From contig NZ_CP108488.1 of assembly GCF_035987325.1 (NCBI RefSeq), forward strand, positions 7,378,001 to 7,442,000: a stretch of 64,000 bases of DNA, read 5' to 3'. The notes beneath the pieces are model-generated. The model did not search any database and was not told where the DNA came from. It was given only the letters and a program-made list of their open reading frames with translations. The DNA is from Streptomyces sp. NBC_01244. Its GTDB lineage: Bacteria > Actinomycetota > Actinomycetes > Streptomycetales > Streptomycetaceae. The translations under genes were made by a program, and so were the position numbers. Within the stretch, counting starts at the first letter, position 1. Each line of letters starts with the position of its first letter. Below are positions 58,205 through 64,000 of the stretch, one piece after another.

Positions 58205-58260
58205 GCTCCGCCCCGGACCCCGCGCCTCAAAACGCCGGCGAGGCTGGACCGGGGCGGAGC
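58205..58260. repeat. Intergenic palindromic element
   Basis: GCTCCGCCCCGG (58205-58216) and CCGGGGCGGAGC (58249-58260) are perfect inverted arms. Between them GCCTC and GAGGC form an inner stem around AAAACGCCGGC. This resembles a dispersed Streptomyces intergenic repeat that I recall from many genomes. It lies between the divergently oriented... same-strand osmC stop and phoX start, and may terminate osmC. Confidence 0.8.
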
Positions 58261-58267
58261 GCAGGAG

Positions 58268-58699
58268 CTAGGCCAGCTTCGCGCTGAGGGTGATGGTCGT
58301 ACCCGTCAGGGCCTGGCTGACCGGGCAGTTCTGCTTGGCGTCCTCGGCCGCGGCGACGAACGCGTCGTTGTCCAGGCCCGGCACCTCGCCCTCGACGGTG
58401 AGGTGGATTCCGGTGATGCCCTTGCCCGGCACGAAGGTGACGGCGGCAGAAGTGGTCAGCTTGGTGGGCGGGTTGCCCGCCTTCGCGAGACCGTTCGAGA
58501 AGGCCATGTTGAAGCAGCTCGAATGCGCGGCGGCGATGAGCTCCTCCGGGCTGGTCCGCCCGTTCGCCTCCGCGTCGGTGCGCGCGGGCCAGGAGACCTT
58601 GAAGCTGCCGAGGCCGGAGGAGTCGAGGGTGACCTCGCCCTTGCCCTCGAACAGGTCGCCTTCCCAGACGGCGTGTGCATTGCGGGTGGCGCCAGCCAT
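58268..58699 (-). CDS. osmC: OsmC-family peroxiredoxin
   Basis: A 143-residue thiol peroxidase against organic hydroperoxides. The peroxidatic Cys is in HSSCFNMAFS and the resolving Cys in KQNCPVSQAL; the conserved Glu is in SPEELIAAAH. ATG 58699 has AGGGA upstream. A single gene with the palindromic element just downstream. Confidence 0.92.
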   Translation of the reverse strand: MAGATRNAHAVWEGDLFEGKGEVTLDSSGLGSFKVSWPARTDAEANGRTSPEELIAAAHSSCFNMAFSNGLAKAGNPPTKLTTSAAVTFVPGKGITGIHLTVEGEVPGLDNDAFVAAAEDAKQNCPVSQALTGTTITLSAKLA

Positions 58700-58761
58700 G
58701 GTGGATCCCTTTCGCAGAAGTGGAAACGGCCGGCCCGCGGAACGGGCCGACGCCTCCAAAC

Positions 58762-59865
58762 CTACTGGGACACCAGGGGCTTCGCGTCGCGTGCCAGCGC
58801 GGTGAGCCGCGAGATGGCCCGGAAGTACTTCTTGCGGTAGCCGCCGTTCAGCATGTCGTCACTGAACAGCTTGTCGAAGGGGACGCCCGCCGCCAGGACC
58901 GGGACCTCCCGGTCGTACAGCCGGTCGGCGAGGACCACCAGCCGCAGCGCCGTCGACTGGTCCGGGACCGGTCCGACGTCGGTGAGGCAGACGGCCGCTA
59001 TGCCGTCGGTCAGGGCCCCGTACCGGCTGGGGTGGACCTTCGCCAGGTGCTCCAGCAGCCCCGGGAAATCGTCGAGGCTCGCGCCCTCGGTGGCGTACGC
59101 GGCCTTCGTCACCTGCTCGTCGGAGAACGGCGCGGGGGCCTCGGGCAGGCCGCGGTGGCGGTAGTCCTGGCCGTCGATGCGCAGCGGGCGGAAGTGCGCG
59201 GAGAGCCCCTGGATCTCCCGCAGGAAGTCGGCGGCGGCGAAGCGGCCCTCGCCGAGCTTGCCGGGCAGGGTGTTGGAGGTGGCGGCCAGCGCCACGCCCT
59301 GCTCGACCAGGCGGCTGAGCAGGGAGGAGACGAGGACGGTGTCGCCCGGGTCGTCGAGCTCGAACTCGTCGATGCACAGCAGACGGTGCCCGCCGAGGGT
59401 CTGCACGGTCTGCTGGAAGCCGAGCGCGCCGACCAGGTTGGTCAGCTCCACGAAGGTGCCGAAGGCCTTGAGGGCCGGCTCGGCCGGGGTGGCGTGCCAG
59501 AGGGAGGCGAGCAGGTGGGTCTTGCCGACGCCGTAGCCGCCGTCGAGGTAGACCCCGCGCGGGGCGGTGGAGGCCACCGGCTTCCTCGCGAACCAGCGGC
59601 GCTTGCCCGACCCGCTCGCGTGCGCCCCGCCGAGGCCCGCGGCGAAGTCCGCGAGGACGGTGACGGCCTCGGACTGGCTGGGCTGGGCCGGGTCGGGGTC
59701 GTAGGTGTCGAAGCGCACCGCGTCGAAGCGCGGCGGCGGCACCATCTCGGCCACGAGCCGTTCGGCGGGCACCCGGGGCTCGCGGGCACACAGGGACTGC
59801 GGTCCCACGTCGGCTATCGGGGGCCGCCCGGAGGCTGACGCTGAGGGCGAGAGTGATGTTGACAC
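58762..59865 (-). CDS. zapE: ZapE/AFG1-like ATPase
   Basis: A 367-residue P-loop ATPase. GVYLDGGYGVGKTHLLASLWH is Walker A, LLCIDEFELDDPGDTVLVSSLLSRL Walker B, and AATSNTLPGKLGEGRF sensor 1, all typical of AFG1/ZapE. E. coli ZapE acts at the division ring. GTG 59865 follows TAGAGT by eight bases (minus strand), suggesting a near-leaderless transcript; GTG 59892 is an alternative. Divergent from the RibD-like gene. Confidence 0.88.
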   Translation of the reverse strand: MSTSLSPSASASGRPPIADVGPQSLCAREPRVPAERLVAEMVPPPRFDAVRFDTYDPDPAQPSQSEAVTVLADFAAGLGGAHASGSGKRRWFARKPVASTAPRGVYLDGGYGVGKTHLLASLWHATPAEPALKAFGTFVELTNLVGALGFQQTVQTLGGHRLLCIDEFELDDPGDTVLVSSLLSRLVEQGVALAATSNTLPGKLGEGRFAAADFLREIQGLSAHFRPLRIDGQDYRHRGLPEAPAPFSDEQVTKAAYATEGASLDDFPGLLEHLAKVHPSRYGALTDGIAAVCLTDVGPVPDQSTALRLVVLADRLYDREVPVLAAGVPFDKLFSDDMLNGGYRKKYFRAISRLTALARDAKPLVSQ

Positions 59866-59901
59866 AGCTCTTAACTCTACGGGGCGTGGCACACTGCACC
59901 G

Positions 59902-60675
59902 ATGCGACGCCTGTTCCCTGTGACCGATCAGACATCAGCGGACCAGACCGACCGTGCGTGGTCGCTGGACGAACTCGCCGAGGCGTACGAGTACCCCGGG
60001 CTCGGCCCGGACGGCCACTGGCTGCGGGCCAACATGGTCTCCACCCTGGACGGCGCGGCCCAGCACGACGGGCGTTCCCAGCCCATCTCCAACGAGACCG
60101 ACATGCGGATCTTCGGCACCCTGCGGGCCCTGGCCGATGTGGTGGTCGTCGGTGCGGAAACGGTTCGCCAGGAGGGCTACCGCCCGGCGCGGGCCCGGGA
60201 GGCCTTCGCGGCCCGCCGCGCGGCGGCGGGTCAGGATCCCGCCGCCGTCATCGCCGTGGTCTCCGCGAGCCTGGACCTGGACTTCTCGCTGCCGCTCTTC
60301 GCCTCCCCGCTGGTGCCCACACTGGTGCTCACGGGCGCCGCCGCTCCCGCCGGCCGGGTCGCCGAGGCCGTCAAGGCCGGGGCGCACGTGGTGGTGGCCG
60401 GTGACGGGGCAGGCGTGGACCCGGCCCGGGCCGTACGGGAACTCGCTGACCGGGGGCTGCGCCGCCAGCTCACCGAGGGCGGGCCCCGGCTGCTGGGTCA
60501 GTTCGTGGCCGCCGACGCGCTGGACGAGCTGTGCCTGACGATCTCGCCGATGCTCACGGCGGGTGACGCGCAGAGGATCTCCGGAGGACCGTCCGTCACG
60601 GTTCCGCACCGGCTCGCACCGGCCTGCCTGCTGGAAGAGGCCGGGTTTCTGTTCACGCGTTACCGTCGGATCTGA
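59902..60675 (+). CDS. RibD C-terminal-domain reductase
   Basis: A 257-residue protein with the RibD-C/dihydrofolate-reductase-like fold: RANMVSTLDGAAQHDGRSQPIS, DVVVVGAETVRQEGY and LTEGGPRLLGQFVAADALDELCLTISP. In RibD this domain reduces the pyrimidine riboflavin precursor with NADPH. No deaminase domain is fused, so it may be a stand-alone reductase of different substrate range. ATG 59902. Confidence 0.85.
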   Translation: MRRLFPVTDQTSADQTDRAWSLDELAEAYEYPGLGPDGHWLRANMVSTLDGAAQHDGRSQPISNETDMRIFGTLRALADVVVVGAETVRQEGYRPARAREAFAARRAAAGQDPAAVIAVVSASLDLDFSLPLFASPLVPTLVLTGAAAPAGRVAEAVKAGAHVVVAGDGAGVDPARAVRELADRGLRRQLTEGGPRLLGQFVAADALDELCLTISPMLTAGDAQRISGGPSVTVPHRLAPACLLEEAGFLFTRYRRI

Positions 60676-60822
60676 AGAGAGGCGGAATTAGTCGTTCCGC
60701 TTGGCTTCCGCTGGGCACAGTAGTGGGCAGGTATAACCGCACAGGCCCCGTGCGACAGCGGGGCAGGATGGTTTCCGCAGGGGCCGGCCGGCCGGTCTCG
60801 GCCCACGAAGGAGAGGGCGTCC

Positions 60823-61290
60823 GTGTTCACGAGCGTATTGATGATCGAGCAGCCGCTGACCCCCGTCGACGTGGACTTCGTCACGACCCTCCACGGAGAC
60901 GAGCAGGTCTCCTTCATCGTCCTCATGCAGCCCCGCGGCGACCGGGACCGGCTGCTGCGCGCCATCGACGACGTAGCGCTCGGTGAGCTTCCCGAGGCCA
61001 TTCGCGAGGGCGACGAACCGGAGGGCGAGGCAGCCCGCGGCCCGGCCGAACTGGCGATCGAGCACTCCCTCGCCTCGCTGCGGGCCAAGGGGGCCAAGGC
61101 CGTCGGGCAGATCGTGGACGAGCATCCGCTCGACAAGCTGAAGGCGGTCGTGGACGAGACCAACGCCGACGAGGTGATCGTGCTGACCGCCCCGCACTAC
61201 GTCGAGGAGTTCTTCCACCGGGACTGGGCCTCACGGGCACGCCACAAGGTCGGCGTTCCGGTGCTCAAGCTCTTCGCCCACAAGGAATAG
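60823..61290 (+). CDS. Conserved actinobacterial protein, USP-like
   Basis: 155 residues. The second half (AELAIEHSLASLRAKGAKAVGQIVDEHPLDKLKAVVDETNADEVIVLTAPH) resembles a universal-stress-protein type alpha/beta pattern. Some databases call homologues indole-3-glycerol phosphate synthase, which I reject: TrpC motifs are absent. GTG 60823 has GGAGAGG upstream. Function unknown. Confidence 0.75.
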   Translation: MFTSVLMIEQPLTPVDVDFVTTLHGDEQVSFIVLMQPRGDRDRLLRAIDDVALGELPEAIREGDEPEGEAARGPAELAIEHSLASLRAKGAKAVGQIVDEHPLDKLKAVVDETNADEVIVLTAPHYVEEFFHRDWASRARHKVGVPVLKLFAHKE

Positions 61291-61378
61291 GGTGGAGGCG
61301 GCCGGACCGCGCATCCGCAATCCCCGTATCCGCGCATCCGGCCGCCGTACGTACGCACTCGATCCTGGAGCTACCTGA

Positions 61379-62773
61379 ATGAAGCCCGGCCTGCCGACCG
61401 CCATGGAACGGCCCCACTTCATCGGCATCGGCGGCGCCGGCATGTCCGGCATCGCGAAGATCCTGGCCCAGCGCGGCGCCAAGGTGGCCGGCAGCGACGC
61501 CCGTGACTCCGAGACCGCCCAGGCGCTGCGCGCCCACGGTGCCACGGTCCACATCGGGCACGCCGCCGGTCACCTCGCCGACGACGCCACCTGCGTGGTC
61601 GTCTCCAGCGCCATCCGCGCCGACAACCCGGAGCTGGCCCGCGCCGCCGAGCTCGGCATCCCCGTCGTGCACCGCTCCGACGCCCTGGCCGGGCTGATGG
61701 ACGGCCTGCGGCCGATCGCCGTCGCCGGCACCCACGGCAAGACCACCACCACCTCGATGCTGGCCGTCTCCCTGTCGGCGCTGGGCCTGGACCCCTCGTA
61801 CGCCATCGGCGGCGACCTGGACGCCCCCGGCTCCAACGCCCACCACGGCGAGGGCGACATCTTCGTGGCCGAGGCCGACGAGAGCGACCGCAGCTTCCAC
61901 AAGTACACCCCGCAGGTCGCGATCATCCTCAACGCCGAGCTCGACCACCACGCGAACTACGCGTCGATGGACGAGATCTACGAGTCCTTCGAGACCTTCG
62001 TCGGCAAGATCCCGGCCGGTGGCACCCTGGTCATCGCCCACGGCCAGGCCGGCGCGGCCGAGATCGCCGGGCGGGTCGGCGGCAACCCCGACCTGACGAT
62101 CGTCACGTACGGCGAGGAGCCCACCGCCGACGTCCAGATCACCAAGATCACCCCGCGCGGGCTGAGCAGCGAGGTCACCGTCGTCATCGACGGCCGGATG
62201 CTCACCTTCACCGTCTCCGTGCCCGGCCGCCACTACGCGCACAACGCCGTCGCGGCCCTCGCCGCCGGCGTCGCGCTCGGCATCCCGGCCCACAACCTGG
62301 CCTCCGCCCTCGGCAAGTACACCGGGGTCAAGCGCCGCCTCCAGCTCAAGGGCGAGGCCGCCGGGGTCCAGGTCATCGACTCCTACGCGCACCACCCGAC
62401 GGAGATGACCGCCGACCTGGAGGCCATCCGGGGCGCCGCCGGGGACTCCCACATCCTGGTCGTCTTCCAGCCGCACCTCTTCTCCCGTACCCAGGAACTC
62501 GGCAAGGAGATGGGCCAGGCCCTCGCCCTCGCCGACGCCTCGGTCGTCCTCGACATCTACCCGGCCCGCGAGGACCCGGTCCCCGGGATCACCAGCGAGA
62601 TCATCATCGACGCAGCGCGCGCCGCCGGGGCCGACGTCACCCCCGAGCACTCCAAGGAAGCCGTCGCCGACGTCATCGCGGGAATGGCCAAGCCCGGCGA
62701 TCTCGTTCTCACCATGGGTGCGGGCGATGTCACGGACCTGGGGCCGGCCATCCTGGCCCGTCTGTCGAACTGA
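61379..62773 (+). CDS. murC: UDP-N-acetylmuramate--L-alanine ligase
   Basis: Adds L-Ala to UDP-MurNAc in peptidoglycan synthesis. 464 residues with all three Mur ligase domains: IGIGGAGMSGIAKI (N-terminal), the ATP loop VAGTHGKTTTTSM (near residue 115), EADESDRSF, and the central HHPTEM with DLVLTMGAGDV at the end. ATG 61379 with GGAG upstream. It lies outside the main dcw cluster, as usual in Streptomyces. Confidence 0.96.
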   Translation: MKPGLPTAMERPHFIGIGGAGMSGIAKILAQRGAKVAGSDARDSETAQALRAHGATVHIGHAAGHLADDATCVVVSSAIRADNPELARAAELGIPVVHRSDALAGLMDGLRPIAVAGTHGKTTTTSMLAVSLSALGLDPSYAIGGDLDAPGSNAHHGEGDIFVAEADESDRSFHKYTPQVAIILNAELDHHANYASMDEIYESFETFVGKIPAGGTLVIAHGQAGAAEIAGRVGGNPDLTIVTYGEEPTADVQITKITPRGLSSEVTVVIDGRMLTFTVSVPGRHYAHNAVAALAAGVALGIPAHNLASALGKYTGVKRRLQLKGEAAGVQVIDSYAHHPTEMTADLEAIRGAAGDSHILVVFQPHLFSRTQELGKEMGQALALADASVVLDIYPAREDPVPGITSEIIIDAARAAGADVTPEHSKEAVADVIAGMAKPGDLVLTMGAGDVTDLGPAILARLSN

Positions 62774-62809
62774 CGGCTCTGGGAAGAGCGGGAAAGCGGG
62801 AGAACAGTC

Positions 62810-63217
62810 ATGTCGTACGAGGTAGAGAAGACGGACGAGCAGTGGCAGGCGGAGCTGACCCCGTCCGAGTACCAGGTACTGCGCCTCGCCGGGACCGAGC
62901 CCGCCTTCCGCGGTGAGTACACGGACACCAAGACCGAGGGCGTCTACAGCTGCCGCGGCTGCGGCTCCGAGCTGTTCCGCTCCACGGAGAAGTTCGAATC
63001 CCACTGCGGCTGGCCGTCCTTCTACGACCCGAAGGACTCCGACGCGGTCGAACTGAAGGCGGACGTCGCCCACGGCATGGTCCGCACCGAGGTCCTGTGC
63101 GCGAAGTGCGGCTCCCACCTGGGCCACGTCTTCGAGGGCGAGGGCTACCCGACCCCCACGGACCAGCGGTACTGCATCAACAGCATCTCCCTGCGGCTCA
63201 CGCCCGCCGGGGGCTGA
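62810..63217 (+). CDS. msrB: Peptide-methionine (R)-S-oxide reductase
   Basis: Reduces methionine-R-sulfoxide in proteins. 135 residues. Zinc is held by CRGCGSE and CAKCGSHL; the catalytic Cys is in [11 protein letters not shown]. It follows murC by 36 bp and is probably co-transcribed. Full length for the family. Confidence 0.95.
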   Translation: MSYEVEKTDEQWQAELTPSEYQVLRLAGTEPAFRGEYTDTKTEGVYSCRGCGSELFRSTEKFESHCGWPSFYDPKDSDAVELKADVAHGMVRTEVLCAKCGSHLGHVFEGEGYPTPTDQRYCINSISLRLTPAGG

Positions 63218-63246
63218 GGCCACGCACGCGGAAATCGAACGGGCGT

Positions 63247-63270
63247 CGGCCGCCGGGCTTTCGGCGGCCG
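63247..63270. terminator. Terminator after msrB
   Basis: CGGCCGCCG and CGGCGGCCG form a perfect 9-bp stem around GGCTTT. Further GCCCCCGGC/GCCGGC repeats fill the gap to the convergent gene at 63345. Confidence 0.65.
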
Positions 63271-63344
63271 GCCCCCGGCGGCCGGCCCCCGGCAGCCGGC
63301 GAGGACCGGCCGGGTCGGCCGGCGTACCAACCGGTTGCCGTGCC

Positions 63345-64000
63345 CTACCGGCAGTCCTCCGGCGGGTGGAAGTCGTCCACGCCGAGGGCGGAGAACAACG
63401 CCAGTGCCTCGGAGAACGGCTGGAGCTGCGGGCCGTGCGGGACGCTCTTCGCGGCGGCGAAGCTGCGGGAGAGGGCGAGTGCCCGCGGACTGCCGAGCGG
63501 TGTGAGCCGGTAGTGCCGCCAGAGCGGTCTGCCCCGTCCCGCGTCCAGTACGACGAGGTCCGGCCGCTGCCAGGCGGCGAACGCCCAGGTTCCGCTGTCG
63601 GTCGTCGCCCACGCCCCGATGAGGGGAGCGTCCTGCGCCGCACCCACCGCCTCGACGGCGGCGAGGGCAGGGGTCCCGAAGCGCCCGTGGACGTGCAGCA
63701 CTTGGCCGTCGTGACGGTGGGCCACGTGTCCCCGCTCCTCAAGGGCTGCGATCGCTTCCGTGAGGGGATCGTCCTGCACTATGTCGTCGATGAGGTCCAG
63801 CACGGTCTCGGGGTGGACGGCGCCGCCGAAGGCGTCGGCCAGCACGGCCGTATAGGCATCGACGCAGCCCTCGTCCGCGGCGACCAGCAGATGTCCGGTC
63901 GCCCGGCAGGCACGTCGGAACGCCAGGGCTTCCCCAGTGTTCTCGTAGCGCGGTATGTGTGCGCGGAGAACGGACAGCGCGACGGCGGCCAGGCTGCCCG
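63345..64000 (-). CDS. Unrecognised protein, C-terminal fragment
   Basis: An open frame with no stop from 64000 to 63345, so the start lies beyond the right edge; 218 residues are visible. It reads as a soluble protein with YENTGEALAFRRACRATGHLLVAADEGCVDAY, then alternating helices and GTWAFAAWQRPDLVVLDAG. An internal ATG at 63845 should not be taken as the start. I do not recognise the family. Confidence 0.7.
   Translation of the reverse strand, partial: GSLAAVALSVLRAHIPRYENTGEALAFRRACRATGHLLVAADEGCVDAYTAVLADAFGGAVHPETVLDLIDDIVQDDPLTEAIAALEERGHVAHRHDGQVLHVHGRFGTPALAAVEAVGAAQDAPLIGAWATTDSGTWAFAAWQRPDLVVLDAGRGRPLWRHYRLTPLGSPRALALSRSFAAAKSVPHGPQLQPFSEALALFSALGVDDFHPPEDCR

Noticed and set aside
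60823..61290. Indole-3-glycerol phosphate synthase annotation
   Set aside because: 155 residues without TrpC barrel motifs; probably a database propagation error.

Overview
The window is a piece of Streptomyces chromosome (or a very close relative). G+C is very high, starts are often GTG, convergent gene pairs are separated by long GC hairpins, and it carries Streptomyces markers: whiI, rok7B7-xylFGH, ngcEFG, DUF3000 and TIGR04222 genes. From memory, gene order follows the S. coelicolor core region from sacA/acnA (SCO5999) to murC-msrB (about SCO6060-6061). That match is recalled, not computed. I saw no rRNA, tRNA, CRISPR array, insertion sequence, prophage or antibiotic cluster.

Layout. 1-4.5 kb: a Tat-exported amidohydrolase (cut by the left edge), a divergent LacI regulator with a palindrome between them, and aconitase acnA with two candidate control sites. 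4.7-16.9 kb: carbohydrate uptake. ngcEFG (chitin sugar import, no ATPase of its own, a DasR-like site upstream) and xylFGH with the regulator rok7B7 flank an inserted Mg2+ module (mgtA-mgtC). The mgtA leader holds a tiny ORF and four mutually exclusive hairpin arms. 17-20.7 kb: dxs (isoprenoid precursors) and an amino acid permease.

20.7-32.2 kb: a cell-envelope polymer locus. It has an LCP ligase, a PIG-L-like pseudoenzyme fused to a propeller, a CDP-alcohol phosphotransferase, a 1479-residue protein joining two GT2 modules to a CDP-glycerol-type polymerase, an SGNH esterase, an Ig-like protein and a phosphodiester glycosidase lipoprotein. Five of these are tightly or translationally coupled. 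32.3-39.8 kb: fadA-fadB beta-oxidation genes, a ferritin-like gene under twin palindromes, RNase D, the sporulation regulator whiI with a textbook WhiG-type promoter, and DUF3000. 39.9-47 kb: haem synthesis (hemE, hemY/cgoX, chdC) interrupted by a NADAR-domain protein, a CoA-disulfide-reductase-like flavoprotein and a DUF4349 lipoprotein.

47-53.3 kb holds the most interesting candidate system. A DUF692/MNIO enzyme is translationally coupled to a TIGR04222 membrane protein with eight Cys in a Gly/Ser tail, followed by a tail-less paralogue and a secreted S33 peptidase. MNIO enzymes are known to modify Cys residues in peptides, so the tail is a plausible substrate. The MNIO gene also carries five 45-bp tandem repeats related to an intergenic palindrome found elsewhere in the window. 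53.3-64 kb: AIM24, a zinc-ribbon mini-protein, a polysaccharide deacetylase, PPK2 with a long basic tail, a PhoX-like phosphatase, OsmC, ZapE-like ATPase, a RibD-C reductase, murC, msrB and a partial gene running off the right edge.
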